The notes beneath the pieces are model-generated. The model worked only from the letters and a program-made list of their open reading frames with translations. It searched no databases and had not been told where the DNA came from. Both the position numbers and the translations under genes were made by a program. This document shows positions 7,867 to 14,182 of a stretch of DNA of 14,970 nt, piece by piece. Position 1 is the stretch's first letter; every line of letters starts with the position of its first letter. Source of the DNA: RGIG5327 sp045612485 (lineage in GTDB: Bacteria > Verrucomicrobiota > Lentisphaeria > Victivallales > UBA1829); NCBI GenBank assembly GCA_045612485.1, contig JAZKZE010000062.1, positions 1-14,970 of the forward strand. Reading direction: 5' to 3'.

Positions 7867-8310
7867 ATGCAGGAACTGACCGTCAAAATCAGAATGGAAA
7901 AAAACTGTGATGATCTTATGCCCGGGAAAGCTCACAGTGATGATGCCGGATACGATCTGCGCTCAAGGGAAGATACTGTCCTTGAAGCCGGAAAAGTAAA
8001 ATGTATCCCCACCGGAGTATATATGGAACTGCCGCCTTCTTACGAAGCACAGGTAAGACCCAGAAGCGGACTTGCCTTGAAAAACGGTATCGGCTGTCTC
8101 AACTCCCCCGGCACCATTGATGCCGGATACAGAGGGGAAGTAGGTGTCATTCTTTTCAATTTCGGCAAAGAAGATTTCATCATCAAACGGGGCGACCGTA
8201 TCGCCCAGATGGTATTTGCCCGTCTGCCGGAAACGGAACTTGTTCCCGTTACGGAACTTTCCGCCACTGACCGGGGCGAAGGCGGTTTCGGAAGCACAGG
8301 AAAGAAGTAA
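7867..8310 (+). CDS. dut: Deoxyuridine 5'-triphosphate nucleotidohydrolase (dUTPase)
   Basis: A 147-residue homotrimeric-type dUTPase, normal length. All five family motifs are visible: motif 1 SDDAGYDL (24-31), motif 2 RPRSGLALKNGI (64-75), motif 3 LNSPGTIDAGYRGEVGV (78-94; catalytic Asp85, uracil-stacking Tyr88), motif 4 GDRIAQMVF (109-117) and motif 5 DRGEGGFGSTGK (135-146; the flexible lid closing the active site). It hydrolyses dUTP to dUMP and pyrophosphate, keeping uracil out of DNA and supplying the thymidylate precursor. AAGGAA 7 nt before the ATG supports the start. The next gene starts 36 nt downstream on the same strand with no terminator between, so it may be co-transcribed, although the functions are unrelated. 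Confidence 0.97.
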   Translation: MQELTVKIRMEKNCDDLMPGKAHSDDAGYDLRSREDTVLEAGKVKCIPTGVYMELPPSYEAQVRPRSGLALKNGIGCLNSPGTIDAGYRGEVGVILFNFGKEDFIIKRGDRIAQMVFARLPETELVPVTELSATDRGEGGFGSTGKK

Positions 8311-8346
8311 TTCAACAATAAATTACCCATAAAAAAGGAGTCTATC

Positions 8347-9504
8347 ATGGCAAAAACAATTCTCACACAGGCAGAATTTGACAACCGTATCGTAAAAGCA
8401 CAGAAAGCAATGGAAAAGACCGATCTGGATGCACTGATGGTATTTTCCACAGAGTCCGAACCTGCCGGTGTCCGTTATTTTTCCGATTACTGGCCCAGTT
8501 TTGAAACGGCAGTTGTCCTGATCCCCAGAACAGGGAAAGCCGCTCTTCTTATCGGTCCGGAATCCCTGACATACGCCTCCTCCCGTTCCAAAATCGATCA
8601 GGTGATCCAGCTTATGGATTTCCGTGAATCCTCCCAGCCTGACTACCCCGGCTCCACCCTCCCCAAATGGGAAGACATCATTGCCCGGTTCAAAATCAAA
8701 AAACTGGGTATCGTGGGATTCCACATGTTCCCCTACACCATTATGATGGGGATCTCCGAAGCCATCGGCGGCATGAAAAATATCGTCAATGCCGATGAAG
8801 TACTGCGTCCCGTCTATATGCAGAAAAGTGAACTGGAACTGGATTGCCTGCGGAAAGCAGCCAAAATCTCCGAATACGGTTTCAAAGCCATTCTGGAAAA
8901 GATCAAACCCGGCATGACCGAAGCCGCCCTCTGCGGTATCGCCACGGAAGCCATGCTTGCCCACGGTGCGGAAGCCACCGGTTATCCTGTGTGGTGCTGC
9001 AGCGGTCCCAACTCCAATCAGGCGATCAGCCGTCCCTCCCTGCGTAAAGTGAAAACCGGGGAAATCATCCATTTCAGTATCGGGGCAAAGGTTGAAGGTT
9101 ACAGTGCAAGTATCGGCAGACCTGTGGTTCTGGGGAACTGTCCTGCTGAAATAAAGAAATTCCTGCAGGTGGGTCTGGATGCCCACAATCTTACATTCGA
9201 TCTTATGCGTGCCGGCGTCCTTGCCTCTTCCGTTGCAAGTAAAGTACACCAGTACATCAAAGATCAGGGTTACGGCGATGCCATTCTCTACGGACCGGCC
9301 CACGGCTGCGGTCAGATGGAATGTGAATATCCCTTCCTGGAAACCTCCTCCAACTATACTCTGGAAGAAAATATGACCTTCATGGCGGATATGTTCCTGC
9401 ACAGAGGCAATATGGGATTCCGCTGGGAAGACGGTCTTATCGTGAAAAACGGTCCTGCCGAAAGACTTTCCAAATTCGGCTGCAAGATCAATATCATCAA
9501 GTAA
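8347..9504 (+). CDS. M24 (aminopeptidase P/creatinase fold) protein lacking canonical metal ligands
   Basis: A 385-residue protein with the two-domain architecture of aminopeptidase P and creatinase: an N-terminal domain (about 1-155) and a pita-bread C-terminal domain (about 160-385). Recognisable landmarks are ELDCLRKAAKISEYGF, IKPGMTE, GYPVWCCSGPNSNQ, IGAKVEGY, AHGCG and RWEDGLIV. The metal sites are altered: the two aspartates of the family D-x-G...Y-x-x-D signature are Ser244 and Ser255, one glutamate is Asp348, and the substrate histidine after SGPNSNQ is replaced by serine (SRPS). His319 and Glu361 remain. Classic dinuclear-metal peptidase activity is therefore unlikely. Creatinase shows that the fold can work without metal, but its catalytic histidine is also missing here. 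Start supported by AAGGAG 6 nt upstream. It pairs with an amidohydrolase 9 nt downstream. Substrate unknown. Confidence 0.85.
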   Translation: MAKTILTQAEFDNRIVKAQKAMEKTDLDALMVFSTESEPAGVRYFSDYWPSFETAVVLIPRTGKAALLIGPESLTYASSRSKIDQVIQLMDFRESSQPDYPGSTLPKWEDIIARFKIKKLGIVGFHMFPYTIMMGISEAIGGMKNIVNADEVLRPVYMQKSELELDCLRKAAKISEYGFKAILEKIKPGMTEAALCGIATEAMLAHGAEATGYPVWCCSGPNSNQAISRPSLRKVKTGEIIHFSIGAKVEGYSASIGRPVVLGNCPAEIKKFLQVGLDAHNLTFDLMRAGVLASSVASKVHQYIKDQGYGDAILYGPAHGCGQMECEYPFLETSSNYTLEENMTFMADMFLHRGNMGFRWEDGLIVKNGPAERLSKFGCKINIIK

Positions 9505-9513
9505 GGTGACAAA

Positions 9514-10302
9514 ATGATCATTGACATTCACGGACATCTGGGAAATATCAATTTTTCCAAATTCTGGCAGGCAGACGCCAAAGCACTGGAAGAGTATTGC
9601 GAAAAATCCGGCGTGGATAAACTCTGTCTTTCCTCCTCCCGTGCCATCATGTATGATGTAAAGGAAGGCAACAAGGAACTGGATGAAGCACTGAAAAATT
9701 CAGATAAGTTTTATGGCTACAGTGTTTTGTCCCCCACCTTCCCGGAAAGTATGGAAGATCTCTCCTATCTGGCAAGCAATCCCAAATTCAGAGGAGTGAA
9801 GATCCATCCGGATTATCATGGATATGTCCTTTCCACACGCTCCAACCGGGAGTGGGTGGAAGAGGTTGCGGACAAAACCCCCATGATGCTTTTCCATGTC
9901 TCCTGTATGGCGGGAACCGGTTTTTCCGATCCCCTTACTGTTGCGGAGATCGCAAAAAATCATCCGGAGACAAAATTTGTTCTTGCCCACATGGCAGGAA
10001 CATTCCAGAATGACCATTATCCCTATTTCCCCAATCTGGACAATATGGAGAAAGTCATGGATATGGGATTAGACAATGTGTGGATCGATACCGCCCATTA
10101 TCTTATGTATGTATATCCCGGCGTAATGGAAAAAATGGTGAAGATCGCCACCGCGGATCATATCGTTTTCGGTACGGATGCCCCCTTGCAGGGTCCCATG
10201 CAGATGAAGTTTGCCATTGACGTCATCAATGCTCTGGAGATCCCGCAGGAAGATAAGGACAAAATCTTCTATAAGAACGCACAGAAAGTTCTTGGATTGT
10301 AA
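9514..10302 (+). CDS. Amidohydrolase-2 family metal-dependent hydrolase
   Basis: A 262-residue TIM-barrel hydrolase of the amidohydrolase-related (ACMSD-like) family, cytoplasmic, with no signal peptide. Likely metal ligands are visible: the HxH pair in IDIHGHLG (His6, His8), His128 in LFHVS, His159 in LAHMAG and Asp222 in FGTDAP; KIHP (96-99) matches the strand carrying Lys/His in this family. Family members hydrolyse or decarboxylate small ring or carboxylate compounds; the substrate here cannot be assigned. AAGGTG overlapping the stop of the upstream gene provides the ribosome binding site, and the gap is only 9 nt, so translation is probably coupled to the M24-like protein. The pair likely acts on one small molecule in consecutive steps (inference). 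A strong terminator follows. Confidence 0.88.
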   Translation: MIIDIHGHLGNINFSKFWQADAKALEEYCEKSGVDKLCLSSSRAIMYDVKEGNKELDEALKNSDKFYGYSVLSPTFPESMEDLSYLASNPKFRGVKIHPDYHGYVLSTRSNREWVEEVADKTPMMLFHVSCMAGTGFSDPLTVAEIAKNHPETKFVLAHMAGTFQNDHYPYFPNLDNMEKVMDMGLDNVWIDTAHYLMYVYPGVMEKMVKIATADHIVFGTDAPLQGPMQMKFAIDVINALEIPQEDKDKIFYKNAQKVLGL

Positions 10303-10324
10303 GAGATCCTGTTTCAGTAAACTC

Positions 10325-10363
10325 AAACTGCCGCAATATTATAAGATATGCGGCAGTTTTTTT
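10325..10363 (+). terminator. Intrinsic terminator of the dut/M24/amidohydrolase run
   Basis: A perfect 11-bp stem, AAACTGCCGCA (10325-10335) and TGCGGCAGTTT (10349-10359), is followed by a T-run reaching 10363. It sits between convergent genes; on the minus strand the T-run after the stem is interrupted, so it mainly serves the plus strand. Confidence 0.92.
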
Positions 10364-10371
10364 ATACCGTG

Positions 10372-11331
10372 TTACTGTTTTGCAAGAAACCCCCTTACTC
10401 TTATCATCCTTGCTTTCTTACTCCCCGTCCCTGCGATTTTACGGATCAAACGGAAACCATCCCCGTACACAGGATCAGGATTATTTTCCATGCGGGCAAG
10501 AGCGAGCTTTACCCCTGCATCAGTTTTTCTCTCATCCTCAAGAAACAGATACGCCATATATTCACAGACACCCTCCCGGATCTCCGTAGCCTTGACCCGG
10601 GGATAATATTCCCCCAGCCAGTCATGAGTAAGTTCATGAATGACGGCGTGCCGGTACTCCGCTTCCGGCAAAGAGGAAAGAATATAAATAAAATGTTTTT
10701 TCTGCACGGAACTTACACGGGAGGAAACCGTTTTTCCTGTACGGGGATCGATCTTTTTCACCGTCCTGGCAATGGTTTGACATTCATACAGCCCGGTCTG
10801 ACCGCGACGGGGCGCACCGTCAAGTTTTCGTTGCAGTACACCGTAAGAGGTGAGATGAAAAGAGATCGGATGAGCCGTTTCCATACCGAGTTTTTCTTTG
10901 AGCTGTTTCCGGATGAGTAAAAAAAGCGTATGGGCTTTCTGAGGCAGACAAACAGAAGTCTTCCGGCAATTCCGGCAGAGAAGCATCTCCTTGGTGATCC
11001 GGTATGCAACTCCGTTCCCGGCAATATCCCCGCAGAAAAAACATTGTGGCTTTCCGGCACAACTTTCACAGTATTTCTTTCCGGAAACAGGCGATTGCAT
11101 ATACCTTCCAAGAGTTATTCCGCAAACGGAACATTTGGGCATGGCATTTTCCAGACAGTTTTTTGAGCAGTACGTTTTCCCGTTCATCGTAAAATAAGTC
11201 CCCCGTCTGATCCTGCGGGCACATCCGGTACACCTTTTTTCCGGAGCTGCGGAAAGGGGAAACAAGGAAAAAACTCCCGTAAAAACAAAAAGAAACAGAA
11301 AAATAACAGAAAAATAATATGTTCTTGCCAT
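10372..11331 (-). CDS. Exported zinc-knuckle protein with DA1-like HExxH metallopeptidase domain
   Basis: A 319-residue protein. Residues 1-29 are a signal peptide or membrane anchor (MARTYYFS, long hydrophobic run, SAA). Residues 34-122 hold three consecutive Cys-pair units resembling LIM or treble-clef knuckles: C34/C37 with C55/C59, C67/C70 with C88/C91, and C97/C100 with C119/C122. The C-terminal half carries a zincin motif HELTH (His232, Glu233, His236) followed by WLGEYYP and REGVCEYMAYLFLE (candidate third ligand Glu253). This order and spacing closely recall plant DA1 peptidases, which have a LIM domain followed by HEMMHAWLRL and EEGICQ. DA1 proteins are ubiquitin-regulated growth peptidases in plants; here export and the bacterial setting argue for a different role. 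GGAGGG 7 nt before ATG supports the start. Divergent from ptsHI; monocistronic. Substrate unknown. Confidence 0.82.
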   Translation of the reverse strand: MARTYYFSVIFLFLFVFTGVFSLFPLSAAPEKRCTGCARRIRRGTYFTMNGKTYCSKNCLENAMPKCSVCGITLGRYMQSPVSGKKYCESCAGKPQCFFCGDIAGNGVAYRITKEMLLCRNCRKTSVCLPQKAHTLFLLIRKQLKEKLGMETAHPISFHLTSYGVLQRKLDGAPRRGQTGLYECQTIARTVKKIDPRTGKTVSSRVSSVQKKHFIYILSSLPEAEYRHAVIHELTHDWLGEYYPRVKATEIREGVCEYMAYLFLEDERKTDAGVKLALARMENNPDPVYGDGFRLIRKIAGTGSKKARMIRVRGFLAKQ

Positions 11332-11374
11332 GATAATTCCCTCCGGCTATTGAAAAAAAATTTTGAAGGTGTAA

Positions 11375-11380
11375 ATTATA
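11375..11380 (-). promoter_or_regulatory. Putative -10 element of the DA1-like gene
   Basis: The minus strand reads TATAAT, a perfect -10 hexamer, 43 nt upstream of the ATG at 11331. No convincing -35 is seen at 16-18 nt (best is ACTACA). Confidence 0.45.
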
Positions 11381-11415
11381 GCGTGGGTCATAATAATGTA
11401 GTTGTATTCTTCCAT

Positions 11416-11443
11416 TTGTCAAGTGGAAAAATACGGGAATAAA
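11416..11443 (+). promoter_or_regulatory. Putative promoter of ptsHI
   Basis: TTGTCA (11416-11421, five of six -35 positions), a 16-nt spacer and AATAAA (11438-11443) precede ptsH; transcription would start near 11450. A near-perfect inverted repeat, CCATTTG-T-CAAGTGG (11412-11426), covers the -35 and could be an operator. Confidence 0.4.
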
Positions 11444-11498
11444 AAGCTCCTGCCGTACAGGATGCGGCCGGGGTTCTTTCAACATAAGGAACGGGAAT

Positions 11499-11792
11499 AT
11501 GTTTTCAGGAGAAAAACGGAAAGCAAGCGCGGTTTGCAAAGTAGTGAATACTTTGGGTCTGCATGCCCGCCCTGCCTGTATTCTTGTGCGGAAAGTTGCG
11601 GAATTTGAGTCTGTTATATTTTTTCAGGGCGGGGAAAACCCCGATCCGGTTGAAGGCAGCAGCCTGATGGGGATCCTTACCCTCTGTGCGCCGAAAGGAA
11701 CAGAAATAAAGATCACTGCAGAAGGAAAGGATGCAGAGGAAGCGATCGCTGCCCTTGTTGCTCTTTTTGAAAGCGGTTTTGATGAGGATTGA
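11499..11792 (+). CDS. ptsH: Phosphocarrier protein HPr
   Basis: A 97-residue small phosphocarrier of the phosphoenolpyruvate phosphotransferase system. The phosphorylated histidine lies in NTLGLHARPA (His22), and the second helix carries SSLMGIL, where Ser55 aligns with the regulatory Ser46 of Firmicute HPr (KSIMG). The protein is about ten residues longer at the N-terminus than typical HPr (85-90 residues). It accepts phosphate from enzyme I and would pass it to EIIA-type proteins; none is encoded nearby, so a regulatory or broadly serving role cannot be excluded. AAGGAA 7 nt upstream supports the start. The stop lies 2 nt before the ptsI ATG, indicating a tight operon. Confidence 0.95.
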   Translation: MFSGEKRKASAVCKVVNTLGLHARPACILVRKVAEFESVIFFQGGENPDPVEGSSLMGILTLCAPKGTEIKITAEGKDAEEAIAALVALFESGFDED

Positions 11793-11794
11793 CC

Positions 11795-13630
11795 ATGAAA
11801 AAACATGTGCAGAAGGGGAATTCCGGATCAGTAAAAAGGGTCATGCCTGATAAATCCATCAAGCGGGAGATCATGTTTCACGGGATCCCCGCCTCCCCCG
11901 GCATTGCTATGGGGCTGGTACAGCTTTTCGGAGAGAAAAATTCCCTGCTTGAGGCTGAGCCGGATAAAAAAGTTCTTACGCCGGAAGAGGCTGTCAGAGA
12001 GGTGGAACGTTTCAAAGAAGCTCTGGAAAAGACCCGTAATGAAACAAAACTTCTTATGGAGCGTGTGAAAGAAACGGCAGGTCAGAAAGATGCCGGGATC
12101 TTTGACGCACAGTTTCTCATTCTGGATGACAAACTGCTTTTCAATGAGGTCATTACCGGAATAAGTAAAAAGCTGATGTCTGCTGAAAATGCTTTCCGGC
12201 AGACGGTTTCCAAATATATTGCGGCGATTTCCGCTATTCAGGATCCCTATCTCAAAGAACGGGCAGCGGATATTCAGGATGTTGCAGAAAGGCTTCTTGC
12301 ATGTCTGAGTGGAAACGGCAGAGCAGAGATCCTCGGACATCTGCCCGGCCCGCGGATCGTGGCGGCAAAAGAGCTCACTCCTTCTGATACGGCTTTACTG
12401 GACAAACACAATGTACTTGCCTTTGTAACGGAAAGCGGCAGTAAAACTTCCCACAGTGCCATTCTTGCCCGTTCCATCCAGATCCCCGCCATTGTCAGTA
12501 TGAACCGTTTTTATGAGCGTCTGGAAGACGGGGATTACCTTATTATCGACGGCTTTCTCGGTACAGCGATCCTCAATCCGGAAAAAGAGACCATAGAACT
12601 TTACCGGCAGAAGGAAAATAGCAAATCCAGACTTTATGATGAATATTTGCGGGAGACCATGCTGAAATCTGAAACCGTGGATGGCTACCGCCTTGAACTT
12701 GCCGCCAATGTGGAAAATGCGGAAACATTGGGGGATATTAAAAAATTCGGAGCTGCCGGGATCGGACTTTTCCGTACGGAATACCTTTATATGAACCGGG
12801 AAAATCTTCCCACGGAAGAGGAGCAGTTTGCGGTCTATAAGAAGGTGGCGGAAACTCTTGAAGGACGCCATGCTATTATCCGTACATTGGATCTGGGCGG
12901 GGATAAATTATCTGATCTTGTGAATACAGCCCATGAGCAGAATCCGTTTCTGGGCCTGCGTGCCATCCGTCTGTGTCTTGCCCATCCGGAATTATTGAAA
13001 ACCCAGATGCGGGCGATATTGCGTGCGGGGGTGTACGGGAATTTGCGGATGATGTTCCCTATGGTAAGCGGAATAGGGGAATTGGATGAACTTCTGAAAC
13101 TTCTGGAAGAAGTGAAAGGGGATTTGAAGAAATCCAATCAGAGATTCAACGGCTCTATGGAGATCGGTGTGATGATCGAGATACCTTCTGCGGCACTTGC
13201 AGCGGACCGTCTTGCGGAAAAGGTGGATTTTTTCAGCATTGGAACCAATGACCTTGTGCAATATACTCTTGCAGTTGACAGGAATAATGAACAGGTGGCA
13301 TCTTTATATGAGCCGACCCATCCTGCGGTCTTGCGCTTGATCTCACTTACAGTACAGGCAGCCAATACTCACGGGATATGGGTAGGGGTCTGTGGAGAAT
13401 CTGCGGCGGATCCTGTATGTATTCCCATCCTGTTGGGGTTGGGGGTGAAAGAATTGAGTATGTCCCCTATTGCCATTGGTCAGACCCGGCGTCTGGTGAG
13501 AAATATATCCATGCGTGAAGCGGAACAGTTGGCGGAAGCGGCTCTTTCCGCCCGTGACGGCAAGGAAGTGGTTTCTGCAGTAAAAAAATACATAGAAAAG
13601 AAATATCCTGCAATCCTCCGCGGGAACTGA
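11795..13630 (+). CDS. ptsI: Phosphoenolpyruvate--protein phosphotransferase (PTS enzyme I)
   Basis: A 611-residue enzyme I that autophosphorylates from PEP and donates phosphate to HPr. It begins its conserved part at FHGIPASPGIAMG (residues 28-40). The phosphohistidine is in SGSKTSHSAILARS (His220). The C-terminal PEP-binding barrel shows GLFRTEYLYM (324-333), NPFLGLRAIRL (383-393), EIGVMIEIPSA, TNDLVQYTLAVDRNN (484-498) and the active-site cysteine in GVCGESAADP (Cys533). It is about 35 residues longer than typical enzyme I, mostly from a basic N-terminal extension of 26 residues. The ATG at 11795 is chosen because GAGGA lies 6 nt upstream; internal ATGs at 11843 and 11873 have poorer sites, though 11873 would give the usual N-terminus. 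Co-transcribed with ptsH. Confidence 0.96.
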   Translation: MKKHVQKGNSGSVKRVMPDKSIKREIMFHGIPASPGIAMGLVQLFGEKNSLLEAEPDKKVLTPEEAVREVERFKEALEKTRNETKLLMERVKETAGQKDAGIFDAQFLILDDKLLFNEVITGISKKLMSAENAFRQTVSKYIAAISAIQDPYLKERAADIQDVAERLLACLSGNGRAEILGHLPGPRIVAAKELTPSDTALLDKHNVLAFVTESGSKTSHSAILARSIQIPAIVSMNRFYERLEDGDYLIIDGFLGTAILNPEKETIELYRQKENSKSRLYDEYLRETMLKSETVDGYRLELAANVENAETLGDIKKFGAAGIGLFRTEYLYMNRENLPTEEEQFAVYKKVAETLEGRHAIIRTLDLGGDKLSDLVNTAHEQNPFLGLRAIRLCLAHPELLKTQMRAILRAGVYGNLRMMFPMVSGIGELDELLKLLEEVKGDLKKSNQRFNGSMEIGVMIEIPSAALAADRLAEKVDFFSIGTNDLVQYTLAVDRNNEQVASLYEPTHPAVLRLISLTVQAANTHGIWVGVCGESAADPVCIPILLGLGVKELSMSPIAIGQTRRLVRNISMREAEQLAEAALSARDGKEVVSAVKKYIEKKYPAILRGN

Positions 13631-13682
13631 TCCGGCTTACGTTTTTGAGTAAAAAGGTTGTTTTCCGACCGCTGAAGCAGAT

Positions 13683-13727
13683 AAATCTGTAAAATTTTAA
13701 AAAAATAATGTAAAAAAACAGATTTTT
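13683..13727 (+). terminator. Possible weak terminator after ptsI
   Basis: AAATCTGT (13683-13690) pairs with ACAGATTT (13718-13725) across a 27-nt AT-rich loop, ending in a five-T run at 13723-13727. The stem is AT-rich and the loop long, so termination would be inefficient. Nothing better is seen between the ptsI stop and the tRNA promoter. Confidence 0.35.
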
Positions 13728-13730
13728 CTA

Positions 13731-13758
13731 TTGACAAAGTGTCAAAAAGGTATATATT
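13731..13758 (+). promoter_or_regulatory. Strong promoter of tRNA-Ser
   Basis: A perfect -35 TTGACA (13731-13736), a 16-nt spacer and TATATT (13753-13758) lie 24 nt before the mature tRNA. The -35 is the left arm of a perfect palindrome, TTGACA-AAG-TGTCAA (13731-13745). Confidence 0.8.
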
Positions 13759-13782
13759 AAGAGGCATTGAGTTATTCAATGC

Positions 13783-13874
13783 GGAGAGATGGCTGAGTGG
13801 CCGAAAGCAACGGTTTGCTAAACCGTCGTACGGGTAACACCGTACCAGGGGTTCGAATCCCCTTCTCTCCGCCA
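13783..13874 (+). tRNA. tRNA-Ser (anticodon GCT)
   Basis: A complete class II tRNA of 92 nt including CCA. The acceptor stem GGAGAGA (13783-13789) pairs with TCTCTCC (13864-13870), the discriminator is G, and CCA is encoded (13872-13874). The D arm begins GGCTGAGTGG, the anticodon stem ACGGT/ACCGT encloses TTGCTAA giving anticodon GCT (reads AGC/AGT), a long variable arm follows (GTACGGGTAACACCGTAC), and the T arm is GGGGTTCGAATCCCC. Its substrate synthetase, serS, is in the same window. The encoded GCCA end is also the left arm of an inverted repeat with the trailer. Confidence 0.97.
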
Positions 13875-13897
13875 TTTTTTTTTGCCAAAAAAATGGC
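13871..13897 (+). repeat. Inverted repeat spanning the tRNA-Ser 3' end and trailer
   Basis: GCCATTTTTTT (13871-13881) pairs perfectly with AAAAAAATGGC (13887-13897) over a 5-nt loop. The left arm starts with the tRNA discriminator and CCA. The nine-T run (13875-13883) directly after CCA could itself act as a terminator behind the acceptor/T-arm structure. Confidence 0.6.
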
Positions 13898-13902
13898 GGA
13901 AC

Positions 13903-14078
13903 GAAGCCGCAAGGCTTCACTTCACTGTGTCGTCAGGCACAACTTCACTCAAAAAACAAAGTTTTTTCTTCACATCTTCACCAAACTCCAGAAGCCTTGC
14001 TTGTGAAGTCGCTCCCTTTGGTCGCTTGTGAAGACGTTTCGCTTACGCTCCACTTGTGAAGTTTTCTCCCTTCGGGAG
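13903..14078. repeat. Hairpin mosaic punctuated by CTTCAC / GTGAAG
   Basis: Five CTTCAC copies on the plus strand (13915, 13920, 13943, 13968, 13976) are followed by three inverted copies, GTGAAG (14003, 14028, 14056), each preceded by CTT (CTTGTGAAG). Between them lie short unrelated inserts, most of them self-complementary: GAAGCC-GCAA-GGCTTC (13903-13918), TGTGTC-GTCA-GGCACA (13926-13941, one wobble), AAAAAAC-AAA-GTTTTTT (13951-13967), AAGC-CTT-GCTT (13992-14002), less regular inserts at 14009-14027 and 14034-14055, and CTCCC-TTC-GGGAG (14066-14078). No coding potential is apparent. It resembles multi-copy intergenic mosaic repeats, but no family is recognised. If transcribed it would be a chain of small hairpins with single-stranded linkers. 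Confidence 0.7.
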
Positions 14079-14114
14079 TAAGGATGGTGTAACTTTTATA
14101 CAGCGCTTCGCTTA

Positions 14115-14141
14115 AAGGTTGGCAAGCCGCCTTGATTTTTT
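14115..14141 (+). terminator. Intrinsic terminator after the hairpin mosaic
   Basis: AAGG-TT-GG (14115-14122) pairs with CC-G-CCTT (14127-14133) around CAAG, with one bulge and one wobble; GA and six T residues follow (14136-14141). It could end a transcript that starts at the tRNA-Ser promoter and reads through the mosaic. Confidence 0.6.
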
Positions 14142-14159
14142 CATTCTCAATACTATATT
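14132..14159 (+). promoter_or_regulatory. Putative promoter of the four-helix-bundle gene
   Basis: TTGATT (14132-14137), a 16-nt spacer and TATATT (14154-14159) precede the gene; transcription would start near 14166, giving a leader of about 17 nt that contains the ribosome binding site. The -35 overlaps the terminator T-run. Confidence 0.5.
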
Positions 14160-14182
14160 AAACTCTGAAAGGAGATAATCTT

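Larger units (their letters stand above)
13875..14182. other. Non-coding stretch between tRNA-Ser and the four-helix-bundle gene
   Basis: These 308 nt hold the tRNA trailer repeat, the CTTCAC/GTGAAG hairpin mosaic, a plus-strand terminator (14115-14141), and the promoter and ribosome binding site (AAAGGAGAT near 14168-14176) of the next gene. Small frames crossing it carry repeat-derived translations and no domain, and are not considered genes. Position 14079-14114 shows nothing recognised beyond a GCGCTTCGC stretch. Confidence 0.7.

Noticed and set aside
8323..9537. Minus-strand open frame of 404 codons opposite the M24 gene
   Set aside because: Antisense shadow with no ribosome binding site or recognisable motif.
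13783..13874. tRNA-Ser as an attachment site of an integrated element
   Set aside because: No second copy of the tRNA 3' end and no integrase gene are found downstream within the window; a copy beyond 14970 cannot be excluded.
13480..13920. Minus-strand open frame across the ptsI end and tRNA-Ser
   Set aside because: It crosses a tRNA gene and the ptsI 3' end and has no domain.
13931..14061. CRISPR array suggested by the regularly spaced CTTCAC/GTGAAG copies
   Set aside because: The repeated unit is only 6-9 nt, the spacing is irregular (5-28 nt), it switches orientation, and the inserts are self-complementary hairpins rather than spacers; no cas gene is present.
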